Part shown: positions 18,830 through 27,863 of the stretch, piece after piece
How positions within the stretch are numbered: the stretch's first letter is position 1
Layout of the letters: each line of letters opens with the position of its first letter
From: Moraxella canis
GTDB lineage: Bacteria > Pseudomonadota > Gammaproteobacteria > Pseudomonadales > Moraxellaceae
Direction of reading: 5' to 3'
Assembly: GCF_002014965.1 (NCBI RefSeq)
Contig: NZ_MUXT01000006.1
Location: 1-64,000, forward strand
DNA: 64,000 bases
The notes under the pieces: generated by a model
The model's database searches: none
Seen by the model: the letters and a program-made list of their open reading frames with translations, nothing else
Told to the model about the DNA's origin: nothing
Program-made: the position numbers and the translations under genes

Positions 18830-19669
18830 ATGACGCCAACCGCCAATTTTGATGATTTGCTTGCCTTGATGGCAAGACTTCGCAGCGATTGCCCTTGGGA
18901 TGCCAAGCAAACCAATGCATCGTTACAAAAATATGCCATCGAAGAGGTGTATGAGCTCATCGAAGCCATCCAGACCGATGATGGCTCGGCATTTGCCACG
19001 GAGCAGCTCAAAGGTGAGTTGGGTGATGTGCTATTGCAGGTGGTTTTTCATGCGCACCTGTATCAAGAGGCGGGGCGTTTTGATATGTCAGAAGTGATCT
19101 TAGCGCTCCAAGATAAGCTGATCCGCCGCCATCCGCATGTCTTTGATAAAGAAAATCTAAAAACCGATGCCGATGTCAAACGGCGATGGGATGAGATCAA
19201 AGCCCAAGAAAAAGCCCATTTGGCGGCTTTAGGTCAGCCCACACGGCTTTTATCCGATGTCAAGGCAGGCAGCGCGCTCATGCAATCTCAGCACCTGCAA
19301 GACAAAGCGGCAAGCGTTGGTTTTGATTGGGCAAATTTACAAGGCGTGCTTGATAAGCTCAAAGAAGAGCTTGATGAACTTGATGAGCTTTTGCCGACAG
19401 GTGAGTTTGATTATAAATCAGATAAGCTTAATAAAGAACAAAAACAAAAACTGTCTGATGAGCTTGGGGATGTGTTGTTTGTTTTGACCAATTTGGCGCG
19501 CCATTTGGACATTGATAGCGAGATGGCGCTACAAGGCGCTGCAGGTAAATTTCGCCGCCGTTTTGCTTTTGTTGAGCAGTCGCTGATGGATCAAGGCAGA
19601 TCGTTTGAGGACAGTGATCTGGCAGAAATGGATCACTATTGGGAGATGGCAAAGGCAAATGAAACTTAA
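18830..19669 (+). CDS. mazG: Nucleoside triphosphate pyrophosphohydrolase MazG
   Basis: A 279-residue all-alpha NTP pyrophosphatase with two MazG repeats. The N-terminal repeat has RLRSDCPWDAKQT, EEVYELIEAI and ELGDVLLQVVFHAHL with the metal-binding EExxE/ExxD pattern. The C-terminal repeat has ELDELDELLP and DELGDVLFVLTNLARHL. The family hydrolyses aberrant or excess NTPs and in E. coli lowers ppGpp under stress. GGAGGG precedes ATG 18830. It overlaps the comEA-like gene by 11 bp, so the two are co-translated. Confidence 0.93.
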   Translation: MTPTANFDDLLALMARLRSDCPWDAKQTNASLQKYAIEEVYELIEAIQTDDGSAFATEQLKGELGDVLLQVVFHAHLYQEAGRFDMSEVILALQDKLIRRHPHVFDKENLKTDADVKRRWDEIKAQEKAHLAALGQPTRLLSDVKAGSALMQSQHLQDKAASVGFDWANLQGVLDKLKEELDELDELLPTGEFDYKSDKLNKEQKQKLSDELGDVLFVLTNLARHLDIDSEMALQGAAGKFRRRFAFVEQSLMDQGRSFEDSDLAEMDHYWEMAKANET

Positions 19670-19997
19670 CGCTTGGTCGCCCATCGCCTTATTGTTTGGC
19701 GGTCTTTTGTGCGCAGGCTTGGGACATGCCAACGAAGCCAAACAGTGCTATGCTGATGCCCAAAGCGCCTACCAAGCGCTGATGAGCACCCAAAAACCCA
19801 AACCCTTAAATATCAATACCGCAAGCCAAGCTGACTTTGTAAGCTTGGTGGGTGTGGGGCATAAGACCGCCCAAGCCATTGTGGACTATCGAAGTGAGCA
19901 CGGCAAATTTGGCTCTGTTGAAGATCTGATGAATGTCAAAGGCGTTGGACCTGCCATTTTAAATAAGAACCGTCACCGCTTAAGCGTGGCAAATTAA
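19659..19997 (+). CDS. ComEA-like helix-hairpin-helix protein
   Basis: About 112 residues with an N-terminal signal peptide (MKLNAWSPIALLFGGLLCAG, cleavage likely after GLGHA). A single helix-hairpin-helix DNA-binding domain follows (LNINTASQADFVSLVGVGHK and the second hairpin VKGVGPAILNKN). Periplasmic proteins of this type bind incoming DNA during natural transformation, a trait common in Moraxella and Acinetobacter. It starts inside the 3' end of mazG with a GGAG site upstream. The known pattern is ComEA-like; a role in competence is inference. Confidence 0.88.
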   Translation: MKLNAWSPIALLFGGLLCAGLGHANEAKQCYADAQSAYQALMSTQKPKPLNINTASQADFVSLVGVGHKTAQAIVDYRSEHGKFGSVEDLMNVKGVGPAILNKNRHRLSVAN

Positions 19998-20199
19998 TCT
20001 TGAGTGATCACTGCTCATTAATCAAGCATTCATAAATTTTTTAACCGAAATTATCAAAAATACCCAAAACTGTACTGATAACCTTCAAGCTTTGGTGAAA
20101 ATCTTGGTTTTTTATTCGCTTTTTTGTTAGATAAGCGTTAAAATAAAGGGTTTAATTATGATGAGTTTTGGGCAATGTCCCAGTAATCAAGGAGCAGGC

Positions 20200-22014
20200 A
20201 TGGGCAAAGCGCCTAAAAAGCCAAAACAGACCAAAAAAAGCACCTGTACCACACATTCAGCCAAGTCGCTGCGATTACAAAAAGGCAGTTTGCCGCGCAG
20301 TATTGTAGAGGTCATCGGCACACTACAAAAAGCAGGATTTGATGCTTATATCGTCGGCGGCGGTGTCAGAGACAGCTTGCTTGGTTTGGCGCCTAAGGAT
20401 TTTGATGCGGTGACCGATGCCAGACCGCATGAGATCAAAGCGATCTTTGGGGGTCGCTGCCGCATCATTGGTCGGCGCTTTCAGTTGGCACATGTGTATT
20501 CAGGTCGTGAGATGATTGAGGTGGCGACTTTTCGTGCGCCGCCTAAGGATGATACACACACCACCGAAGATGGCATGATCACCCGCGATAATGTCTGGGG
20601 CGACATTGAGCAAGATTTTGCACGCCGAGATTTTAGTATTAATGCGCTGTACTATCAGCCGATCAAAGCCGAGGTGCTTGATTTTTGTGGTGCGCTCAAA
20701 GACATCAAAAGTCGTACGCTTCGCTTGCTTGGTGATGCTCGAGTACGCATCGAAGAAGACCCTGTACGCCTTTTGCGCGCCTTGCGCTTTAAGGCGAAGC
20801 TTGACTTTGAGTTTGATGACTCGTTGGCTGAACAATTCAATCAAGAAAATTGGGCGCTGCTTGAGCAGGTTTCGGCGCATCGCTTGTATGACGAAACCCA
20901 AAAAATGTTCAGCGGCGGGTATTTGACGCCACTGTTACCACTGCTCTTTGACTATGGCGCGATGCCAAGTTTGATGAATTATGCACCCAATGAGCCGACG
21001 CCTTTGATGATGGCGGTCGCCCAAAATACCGATCGGCGTATCGCAGCAGACAAAAGCGTCAATCCAGCGTTTTTTTATGCGGCGATGCTTTGGGAAAATT
21101 ATCTGTATCAATTGGCAAAATATAAAAAGCGTGGCTTGCCGTTTCATGAAGCGCAGATTAAGGCGGCCGAAAAAACCATCGACGCCCAGCGTATCAAAAC
21201 CGCAATTCCTAAGTTTGCCGAACAATTCATCGCAGATATTTGGCTGCTTCAGCCTAAGCTTGTCAATCCAAGGGTGCGTGACATCGCCAATTTGGAGCGG
21301 TTACCAAAATTCCGCGCTGCATTTGACTTTTTGGTGCTCAGAGAAGGTCATGATGCCCATCCACTGTCTGAGCCGACTCAAAATATGGGTGCTTGGTGGC
21401 AGGCGTACCAAGATGCCAGCGCCGTTGATAAAGCGATTATGATTGAGGAATTTGGTACGCAAGCAGGCACGCCAAAACGCCGCCGCCGTGATCGTCATGC
21501 CAAAAAAGATGCCAAAACTCGTGAGCTTGAGCAGCTCAAAGAGCTTTCTTTGCGTAGTGAAGATGAGGTGGTCAAAACGCGTCCTGAGCCCTTGTTTGTG
21601 GTGGCAGGGGCAGAAGATTTAACCAAAAAACCCAAAGCACCACCCAAATTGCCAAAGCCTATCATACCGACGCCTGTCTTTGAGCCGGTGGATTTTACTG
21701 AGGCAGATTTTGAAAAACTGCTTGCCAATGATGAGCCTTATATCCCAGCGGCGCGCCACCGTAAGCGTAAGCCATCATCGACTTTGTCCATCAAAGAGCG
21801 TGAGCAGGGTGTGAGTGAAGATCAGGTAGCCCCTCAAGCACCAAAGCCTGCACGGCGCCGTACACGGCAGACTAAGGCGGCTGTTACTGAGAATACGCCC
21901 GCCGATCATGCTGACAAATCAGCTTCAAAAACGCATGCAGGCAGCACTGAGACCAAGCCGAAGCGGACACGCAGCCGCAAATCCAATGCCAAACCAAAGG
22001 CAGATAGCATATGA
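20200..22014 (+). CDS. pcnB: Poly(A) polymerase I with long basic tail
   Basis: About 604 residues. The nucleotidyltransferase head carries DAYIVGGGVRDSLLGLAPKD with the catalytic DFDAVTD, then RRFQLAHVY, QDFARRDFSINALYY and the EEDPVRLLRALRFKAKL segment. The RNA-binding body runs to about residue 420. The last 150-plus residues are low-complexity and rich in Pro, Lys, Arg and Ala (KRTRSRKSNAKPK at the end), making it longer than E. coli PcnB (about 465). It adds 3' poly(A) tails that promote RNA decay. ATG 20200 has AAGGAG 5 nt upstream; ATG 20158 lacks one. Confidence 0.93.
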   Translation: MGKAPKKPKQTKKSTCTTHSAKSLRLQKGSLPRSIVEVIGTLQKAGFDAYIVGGGVRDSLLGLAPKDFDAVTDARPHEIKAIFGGRCRIIGRRFQLAHVYSGREMIEVATFRAPPKDDTHTTEDGMITRDNVWGDIEQDFARRDFSINALYYQPIKAEVLDFCGALKDIKSRTLRLLGDARVRIEEDPVRLLRALRFKAKLDFEFDDSLAEQFNQENWALLEQVSAHRLYDETQKMFSGGYLTPLLPLLFDYGAMPSLMNYAPNEPTPLMMAVAQNTDRRIAADKSVNPAFFYAAMLWENYLYQLAKYKKRGLPFHEAQIKAAEKTIDAQRIKTAIPKFAEQFIADIWLLQPKLVNPRVRDIANLERLPKFRAAFDFLVLREGHDAHPLSEPTQNMGAWWQAYQDASAVDKAIMIEEFGTQAGTPKRRRRDRHAKKDAKTRELEQLKELSLRSEDEVVKTRPEPLFVVAGAEDLTKKPKAPPKLPKPIIPTPVFEPVDFTEADFEKLLANDEPYIPAARHRKRKPSSTLSIKEREQGVSEDQVAPQAPKPARRRTRQTKAAVTENTPADHADKSASKTHAGSTETKPKRTRSRKSNAKPKADSI

Positions 22015-22505
22015 TCAGCTGCTATATTGGACTTGGGGCTAATATCAGCAATGCACTGGGCACGCCCATTGAGCATATTGAGCGGGCGGTAGCAGCTTTC
22101 AAAGCTTCATCGGCATTTTATGAAGTGCGCACCTCGTCGCTGTATCGCTCAGCGGCTTTTGGTGTGACGGATCAGCCGGATTTTTATAATGCGGTGCTGT
22201 CAGCCAAAACCACACTGTTGCCCATTGCTTTACTTGATTTTTGTCAGTCTTTGGAAAGCGATGCCGGTCGCATCCGCAAGCGGCACTGGGGTGAGCGATC
22301 TTTGGATGTGGATGTGCTGCTGTATGGCGATGAAATGATCAATACCGATCGCCTGACCGTCCCGCATCCAGGCTTATTTGAGCGAAACTTTGTGCTTGTG
22401 CCGCTATTGGAGCTTGAAGATGTTCATATCCAAGGTACACCAATCAGCCAAAGCCCTGTTGCGCATGACATGACAGGGCTTGAATTGTTGGATCATTGGG
22501 CATGA
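22011..22505 (+). CDS. folK: 2-amino-4-hydroxy-6-hydroxymethyldihydropteridine pyrophosphokinase
   Basis: A 164-residue HPPK that transfers pyrophosphate from ATP to hydroxymethyl-dihydropterin in folate synthesis. The start YIGLGANISNALG, the motif RIRKRHWGERSLDVDVLLYG with the two metal-binding aspartates, and PHPGLFERNFVLVPLLEL are all present. It overlaps pcnB by 4 bp (ATGA); the pcnB-folK order, usually followed by panBC, is conserved in gammaproteobacteria. The region between folK and panB (215 bp) has no gene I can support. Confidence 0.94.
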   Translation: MISCYIGLGANISNALGTPIEHIERAVAAFKASSAFYEVRTSSLYRSAAFGVTDQPDFYNAVLSAKTTLLPIALLDFCQSLESDAGRIRKRHWGERSLDVDVLLYGDEMINTDRLTVPHPGLFERNFVLVPLLELEDVHIQGTPISQSPVAHDMTGLELLDHWA

Positions 22506-22720
22506 CAGAGCCAAGCGATCGGATCTAAGTTTGTCGTTATGGGTAGAAAAATTGCTTAGCGCACCCATAAAGATTGGGCTTGCCAACTTTTCATTGCTCA
22601 TATCAGCCGCTGACGATTTGGCGACATACCACAGGTCTTATGAAGCGGTCAAAAGCCGCTTATAAATTTATTAACAAGCGTCATGTGATCATCAATGACG
22701 CACAATCACAGTGAAAACAG

Positions 22721-23551
22721 ATGACTTATTTAGCCGACAAGCCAAAAGCGACCATTACTTTGTCCACTTTGAATAAATACAAGGCAACAGGTGAAAAATT
22801 CAGCTGCTTGACTTGCTATGATGCCAGCTTTGCTGCTTCGATGCAGGCGGCAGGGGTGGATAGTATTTTGGTGGGCGACAGCCTAGGTATGGTTGTTCAA
22901 GGTCAAGCCTCGACACTGCCGGTGACGGTGGCAGATATGGTATATCACACCGAGAATGTTGCGCGCGCTAACACGCATGCGCTGATCATGACGGATTTGC
23001 CATTTATGAGCTATGCCACTTTGGATGATGCCATCGCCAGTAGCCGCGCGGTCATGCAAGCTGGCGCTCATATGGTGAAAATTGAAGGTGGTCGCAACCT
23101 GACTCAGATTGTCTCAACACTTGCGGATAATGGCGTTCCCACTTGTGTACACTTGGGCTTGACGCCCCAATCGGTGAATGTGTTTGGTGGCTATAAAGTT
23201 CAGGGTAAAACCGACGAAGCTGCCAATCGGCTGATCGAAGATTGCCATGCTGTGACTGCGGCAGGGGCGGCGGTACTTTTGCTTGAATGTGTGCCAGCTG
23301 AGCTTGCCAAAACCATCACGCAAAGCGTCGATTTGCCCGTCATCGGTATCGGCGCAGGCGTGGATACTGATGGTCAAGTGCTGGTCATGCATGACATGCT
23401 TGGCGTCTATACGCGTAAGCCTGCCAAATTTGTCAAGGATTTTTTGACAGACTCTAAAAACGCCAGCCGAAGCATTCAAGGGGCATTTGAATTATATCAC
23501 GAAGAAGTCAAGCAAAAAGCATTTCCAACGCCTGCACACAGTTTTTTATAA
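22721..23551 (+). CDS. panB: 3-methyl-2-oxobutanoate hydroxymethyltransferase
   Basis: A 276-residue TIM-barrel enzyme, first committed step of pantothenate synthesis. Visible motifs: SCLTCYDASFAASMQAAGVD, LVGDSLGMVVQGQASTLPVT with the metal-binding aspartate, VKIEGG, GLTPQSVNVFGGYKVQGKT, LLECVP with the catalytic glutamate, and IGIGAGVDTDGQVLVMHD. Length and start are typical. panC follows 96 bp downstream on the same strand; a panD gene is not in the window. Confidence 0.96.
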   Translation: MTYLADKPKATITLSTLNKYKATGEKFSCLTCYDASFAASMQAAGVDSILVGDSLGMVVQGQASTLPVTVADMVYHTENVARANTHALIMTDLPFMSYATLDDAIASSRAVMQAGAHMVKIEGGRNLTQIVSTLADNGVPTCVHLGLTPQSVNVFGGYKVQGKTDEAANRLIEDCHAVTAAGAAVLLLECVPAELAKTITQSVDLPVIGIGAGVDTDGQVLVMHDMLGVYTRKPAKFVKDFLTDSKNASRSIQGAFELYHEEVKQKAFPTPAHSFL

Positions 23552-23647
23552 CGAGTCTGTCGGCGTTTAAAATTGCTATTTCATTCATCAACTAAATAAC
23601 CAAAGCCTTTTAGTGACATATTTGCATCAATCATACCAAGGTTTGCC

Positions 23648-24508
23648 ATGAAAATTTTTCATAACATCTTACAATTGCGCACGGCGCTTGATGAATATCG
23701 CAAAAACGATCAAAAAATTGCCTTGGTGCCCACCATGGGTAACCTGCACGATGGGCACTTATCGCTTGTTAATACTGCTAAGCAGCACGCCGACATTGTG
23801 GTTGTGAGTATTTTTGTCAATCCGACCCAATTTGGGGCAGGTGAGGACTTCGACAGTTATCCACGCACGCTTGAGGCAGATGTGGACAAATTATCAGGCG
23901 CTGCTGATTTGGTGTTTGCGCCGAGTGTCGAGGAGATGTATCCGGCTTATCCGCCCAATGTGCAGGTGCTCTCAGGCGAGATCACCAAGATGCTGTGCGG
24001 TCAGTCACGCCCCACACACTTTGACGGTGTGGGCTTGGTGGTGAGTAAGCTGTTTAATATCGTCAAGCCGCAGATTGCTGTGTTTGGTAAAAAAGACTAT
24101 CAACAGCTTGCCATCATCAGACAGCTGAATGATGAGCTAAACTTTGGCGTAGAAATTATCGGTGCACCAATCGTACGAGCCCAAGATGGATTGGCGTTGT
24201 CATCACGCAATCAGTACCTAAACGATAGCGAGCGTGCCACGGCGCCTGTGCTGCAGCAGACGCTGCAAGCTGTTGCTAAGACGCTTCAGACCGCTGATTT
24301 GATGGATTATGATGCGCTGATTGATGTTGCCAAATCTAAGCTTACCCAAGCTGGTTTTGTGGTGGATTATTTAGAAATTTATAATCAAAAACTACAAAAA
24401 GTCAGCTGCGGTGATCAGGCGCTGGTTCTATTGGCGGCGGCGTGGCTTGGTAAAGCGCGGCTTTTGGATAATTTAGAAGTCGTTTTAGACAACCCAGTTT
24501 CGGTCTGA
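23648..24508 (+). CDS. panC: Pantothenate synthetase
   Basis: A 286-residue ATP-dependent ligase joining pantoate and beta-alanine. The nucleotidyltransferase signature is complete: LVPTMGNLHDGHLSLVNTA with the HxGH-like motif, VSIFVNPTQFGAGEDFDSYP, FGKKDYQQLAIIRQLN and the KMSKS-like ALSSRNQYL. The second domain closes with KARLLDNLEV. ATG 23648 is preceded by AAGGTTTGCC. It works directly after PanB and shares its transcription direction. Confidence 0.96.
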   Translation: MKIFHNILQLRTALDEYRKNDQKIALVPTMGNLHDGHLSLVNTAKQHADIVVVSIFVNPTQFGAGEDFDSYPRTLEADVDKLSGAADLVFAPSVEEMYPAYPPNVQVLSGEITKMLCGQSRPTHFDGVGLVVSKLFNIVKPQIAVFGKKDYQQLAIIRQLNDELNFGVEIIGAPIVRAQDGLALSSRNQYLNDSERATAPVLQQTLQAVAKTLQTADLMDYDALIDVAKSKLTQAGFVVDYLEIYNQKLQKVSCGDQALVLLAAAWLGKARLLDNLEVVLDNPVSV

Positions 24509-24536
24509 ACACTCAGTTTGGCGGATAGGTGATCTC

Positions 24537-25442
24537 ATGCAACCACAGACACCCAGCTGTATTATCATCGTCTCAGGGCGTTCAGGGTCGGGTAAGACCT
24601 CGATCCTAAATGTGCTTGAAGATTTTGGGTATTATGTCATTGATAACCTGCCGTTATCGCTGCTTGCTGATGCGGTAGATTGTCTGACCGCAGAAAACAG
24701 CGTCGCTAAGATTGCGCTTGGCGTCGATGCGCGTGTACCAGGAGCGGATTTATCTGACTTTCCTGATGTGTATGAACGCTTGGTACAGACATACGGCGAG
24801 CAGGTCGTCAAAGTGCTGTATGCCATTGCCTCAGAGGAGGTGCTCGTGGCGCGCTTTGGGGCGACGCGCCGCGTCCATCCGTTGATCACGATGGGCGTGG
24901 TGGGTAATTTGCCCAAAGCCATTCATAGCGAAATTGCGCTGCTTGAACCCATCGCAAGGCTTGCTGATATCAAGCTAGACACCAGTTTACTCAATACGCA
25001 TGAGCTCAAAGAGCGAGTGCGTGATTATCTGGGCTTAGAGGTGGAGCTGACCATCACTTTATTGTCATTTGGCTTTAAATACGGCACCCCCAAAGATTCT
25101 GATTATGTGTTTGATGTGCGTATTTTGCCCAATCCGCATTGGCACCCCAATCTTCGTGAGCAGTCGGGCGAAGATAAGGAAGTTCAGGCGTTTTTTGCTA
25201 AGCATCCAGAAGTGGACGAGATGGCAACGGACATCGCCAAATTTTTACAAAAATGGCTACCTTATTTCATCCACAATAACCGCCACAGCGTCACCATCGC
25301 CATCGGCTGTACAGGCGGTAAGCATCGCTCGGTTTATATCGTCAGAGCGGTAGAATCAAAGCTCAAAAACAGTTTACCAAAATCGCTCAAAGTCACTGCC
25401 AAGCATCGCGAAAGACGATTTTGGACTGATGATAGCGTTTAA
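24537..25442 (+). CDS. rapZ: RNase adapter protein RapZ
   Basis: A 301-residue P-loop protein (UPF0042). Walker A is GRSGSGKTSILNVLED at residues 14-29, then YVIDNLPLSLL, and the C-terminal GCTGGKHRSVYIVRAVE with the conserved basic patch. In enterobacteria RapZ presents small RNAs to RNase E and so tunes GlmS and the supply of amino sugars; whether that circuit exists here is unknown. It is 28 bp after panC and 16 bp before darP, so it may be in a panC-rapZ-darP transcript. ptsN/npr genes that often flank it are absent. Confidence 0.92.
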   Translation: MQPQTPSCIIIVSGRSGSGKTSILNVLEDFGYYVIDNLPLSLLADAVDCLTAENSVAKIALGVDARVPGADLSDFPDVYERLVQTYGEQVVKVLYAIASEEVLVARFGATRRVHPLITMGVVGNLPKAIHSEIALLEPIARLADIKLDTSLLNTHELKERVRDYLGLEVELTITLLSFGFKYGTPKDSDYVFDVRILPNPHWHPNLREQSGEDKEVQAFFAKHPEVDEMATDIAKFLQKWLPYFIHNNRHSVTIAIGCTGGKHRSVYIVRAVESKLKNSLPKSLKVTAKHRERRFWTDDSV

Positions 25443-25458
25443 TAATTAAGAGAATATC

Positions 25459-25962
25459 ATGATTGATTGGTCAAAAATGGACATGCGAGTTTCTCGTACC
25501 GAAATCAAAAAATCCCACGAGCGCTTGCAGGCTTTGGCGCTGCCACTTGCCAATTTATCCAAAAAGCAACAAAAATCTTTGCCAGTTAGCGAGTATTTTT
25601 TGGATGAGCTGTCTCAGTTGGCGAGTATCAGCTCAGGCGGCGCCAAAAATCGTCAAATCAAGCGCGTGGGCAAATTGATCGTCGAAGAAGATCGCCATGC
25701 GCTGACGCAGGCTTTGTTTGAATGTCAATTTACGCCCGAACAAATTGCCAAAATTGAAACGTGGTACGCCCGCCTAAAGCTGTCTGATGAAAGTACTATT
25801 AAGCAGTTTGTGAAGCAATTTAACGCCAGTGAATTTAACAGCATCTATCAGCTGCTGCTTTGGATTGAATATGCCAAGCACTTACAAGACGATGAGCTTT
25901 TGGCGGAAAGCTTGGCAGATTTTGAAAGCTATGTCAAAGAAGTGGCGATTTTATCAACGTGA
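25459..25962 (+). CDS. darP: Dual-action ribosomal maturation protein DarP (YjgA)
   Basis: A 167-residue highly charged alpha-helical protein of the DUF615/UPF0307 family, which binds and matures the 50S subunit. Conserved features: VSRTEIKKSHERLQALALPL near the start, the RQIKRVGKLIVEE segment and a helical remainder. Length is typical. It follows rapZ by 16 bp. The IS200/IS605 element lies just downstream, separating it from ltrA. Confidence 0.87.
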   Translation: MIDWSKMDMRVSRTEIKKSHERLQALALPLANLSKKQQKSLPVSEYFLDELSQLASISSGGAKNRQIKRVGKLIVEEDRHALTQALFECQFTPEQIAKIETWYARLKLSDESTIKQFVKQFNASEFNSIYQLLLWIEYAKHLQDDELLAESLADFESYVKEVAILST

Positions 25963-26112
25963 TATATTCAGTATCACTTTGATCATAAATTAAGATTAAT
26001 TAAAAAGTTAGCCATGTTCTTTATTTAATTTGGCTGTGAATACGCCGAATATCTTAAATATAGATTGTTCGAATGGCGTTTAACTTATCGTGCTGACATC
26101 TCCACTAATGCC

Positions 26113-26526
26113 CTAATCAGGGCGTTCTTGTTTTTCGATATACTGTCTAATGGTATCAATAGTAGCACCACCAGTCGTTAGCAAACAATACGCCCTAGTC
26201 CAAAGTACAGGTTTCCAGTAAAAGTAAGCCAAATGCTTTGCAAATTCCTTTCTCATGAGTCGGCTAGTCACTGTTTTTAGATTATTGATAAATTTACTTG
26301 GCATGATATTGGGGTGCATATCAAGCAGTAAATGCACATGGTCGGCTTCTCCGTTGAACTCTAATAGCTCAACTTCCCATTTTTGGCAAAGATTGGTTAC
26401 GATTTCTTTTAGCCTATCAAGCATGACTGCCGTAAAACATTTTTTGCGGTATTTAGTAACTAACACTAAATGATAGGTAAGTTTATAAACGCAGTGATAG
26501 TGTGATTTTAGCCTGTTGTTCATCAT
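26113..26526 (-). CDS. tnpA: IS200/IS605 transposase TnpA (Y1 HUH)
   Basis: About 137 residues. The REP/IS200 transposase fold begins HYHCVYKLTYHLVLVTKYRK. The HUH metal-binding motif is H63-V-H65 in EADHVHLLLDMHPN and the single catalytic tyrosine is Y129 in IRQYIEKQ. It cuts and joins single-stranded element ends at subterminal hairpins. All catalytic residues are present, so it looks intact. Start 26526 or 26523 is preferred over ATG 26562 because conservation begins there and GGTG precedes it. Divergent from tnpB. Confidence 0.92.
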   Translation of the reverse strand: MMNNRLKSHYHCVYKLTYHLVLVTKYRKKCFTAVMLDRLKEIVTNLCQKWEVELLEFNGEADHVHLLLDMHPNIMPSKFINNLKTVTSRLMRKEFAKHLAYFYWKPVLWTRAYCLLTTGGATIDTIRQYIEKQERPD

Positions 26527-26583
26527 TGACACCAAATAAAAATAATGATAAATTATACCCATATTTCAATCCGCTAACAAGCC

Positions 26584-27699
26584 ATGCTCAAAGCCTACAA
26601 ATACAGAATTTACCCAAACAGTAAACAGGCCTTAGCGTTTGAACAACACTTTGGTTGTGTGCGTTTTGTATATAATTGGGCGTTGGTATTGCAAAAACGC
26701 TACTATGCCATGTTTGGCAAGTCGTTATCTCGTACCCAAATCCAAAGTCAGTTAGTCAAGAAAAAGAAAACAGGCAAGTTTGCATGGCTAAACGAAGTTA
26801 ATAGCCAATCCCTACTTAATGCCTTGCTCAATGTCTATACCGCCTTTACCAATTTTTTCAAAGGTCGTGCCAAGTTTCCACGGTTCAAATCTAAAAAAAT
26901 ACTAGGGCGTAGCTACCAATGCCCTCAACACTGTACCGTAAACTTTGAACAAGGGATTATCAATCTACCCAAAATCAAAGGCATTAAAACCGTATTTAGC
27001 CGTGAATTTGTTGGCAATATCAAAACGGTTACGATTAGCAAAACCGCTACAGGCAAATACTATGCAAGCATATTGGTTGAAACTGCTGATATATTGCCAA
27101 CACCAACAACAATAGAACCTGACCTTACTGTGGGTATTGATTTAGGTATCAGTCACTTACTCAATCTATCAGACGGTAGCAAATTTGATCATCCAAAGCA
27201 TTTAGCCAAAGCCAGTCAAAGACTTGCGATACAACAAAGAATCTTTGCTCGCAAACAAAAACAAAGTAAAAACTATCAAAAACAAAAATTAGCCGTTGCT
27301 CGTATTCATGAAAAAGTACGTCACGGACGCCTAGACATACACCACAAAATCACGCATAGCCTTATCTGTGAAAACCAAGCAACAAGCTATGCACTTGAAG
27401 ATTTAGCGGTGAAAAACCGAAAACTTGCCAAAGCGATTAGTGATGTGGGTTGGGGGCAATTTGTTACCCTACTCACTTACAAGGCAAATTGGTATGGCAA
27501 AAACATTCTAAAAGTAAATCGGTTCTTTGCCAGTAGTAAAATTTGCTCGCATTGTCATCACAAATTGGATAGTCTACCGCTATCTGTTAGAAATTGGACG
27601 TGTCCTAGCTGTCAAACACACCATGACCGTGATACCAATGCTGCAAACAATATACGCAAGCAAGCGTTAGCTGATGTAGCAGGACTTGCTACTGTGTAA
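26584..27699 (+). CDS. tnpB: TnpB RNA-guided nuclease of IS605 type
   Basis: A 371-residue Cas12-like RuvC nuclease. The N-terminal helix-turn-helix/wedge region begins LKAYKYRIYPNSKQALAFEQ. The catalytic set is intact: D186 in VGIDLGISHL, E272 in YALEDLAVKN and D350 in HDRDTNAANNI. A four-cysteine zinc ribbon is present (C321, C324, C340, C343). Family members cut targets matching an omega RNA guide next to a target-adjacent motif and help the element persist after excision. It is the opposite case to the second TnpB at 47667-49022, which lacks canonical motifs. Confidence 0.92.
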   Translation: MLKAYKYRIYPNSKQALAFEQHFGCVRFVYNWALVLQKRYYAMFGKSLSRTQIQSQLVKKKKTGKFAWLNEVNSQSLLNALLNVYTAFTNFFKGRAKFPRFKSKKILGRSYQCPQHCTVNFEQGIINLPKIKGIKTVFSREFVGNIKTVTISKTATGKYYASILVETADILPTPTTIEPDLTVGIDLGISHLLNLSDGSKFDHPKHLAKASQRLAIQQRIFARKQKQSKNYQKQKLAVARIHEKVRHGRLDIHHKITHSLICENQATSYALEDLAVKNRKLAKAISDVGWGQFVTLLTYKANWYGKNILKVNRFFASSKICSHCHHKLDSLPLSVRNWTCPSCQTHHDRDTNAANNIRKQALADVAGLATV

Positions 27700-27823
27700 A
27701 GAGTTCCCCCATGCCGATACTATTCAGCGATAGTGGTATGGCGAAAGATAGCAACTTAGGTTGTTATGGGTCGCAAAGATTCCCCCGCTATAACCGCTAG
27801 GTTTGGTGGTGGGGGTATGTCAA
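27560..27823 (+). ncRNA. Probable omega RNA of the IS605 TnpB
   Basis: The 3' end of tnpB and the 120-odd bases after it hold stem-forming sequence: ACTAT/ATAGT near 27720-27736, GGTTGTTATGGGTCGCAAAG, and an arm CCCCC (27783 on) that can pair with GGGGG (27811-27815). TnpB elements encode their guide RNA at this place and strand, with the guide read from the flank beyond the right end (about 27824 on, into the ltrA leader). The boundaries are estimates. Confidence 0.45.
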
Positions 27824-27863
27824 ATGGCGCCAATAACGGTGATTGTCACTGGAGTTTGCCTTT

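Larger units (their letters stand above)
26100..27823. mobile_element. IS200/IS605 family element (IS605 organisation)
   Basis: Contains divergent tnpA (Y1 HUH transposase) and tnpB (RNA-guided nuclease) genes. These elements transpose as single strands, have no terminal inverted repeats and make no target duplication, so the ends are estimates. The left end is placed near a small hairpin (GCCCTAATCAGGGC, 26109-26122). The right end is placed at the TCAA after the GGGGGTATG run near 27823, by analogy with ISDra2. It sits between darP and ltrA without visibly breaking a gene. Confidence 0.8.

Noticed and set aside
26065..26085. TTCGAA-like sequence as a tRNA T-loop relic near the IS605 left end
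   Set aside because: No cloverleaf stems, anticodon arm or CCA end can be drawn around it.
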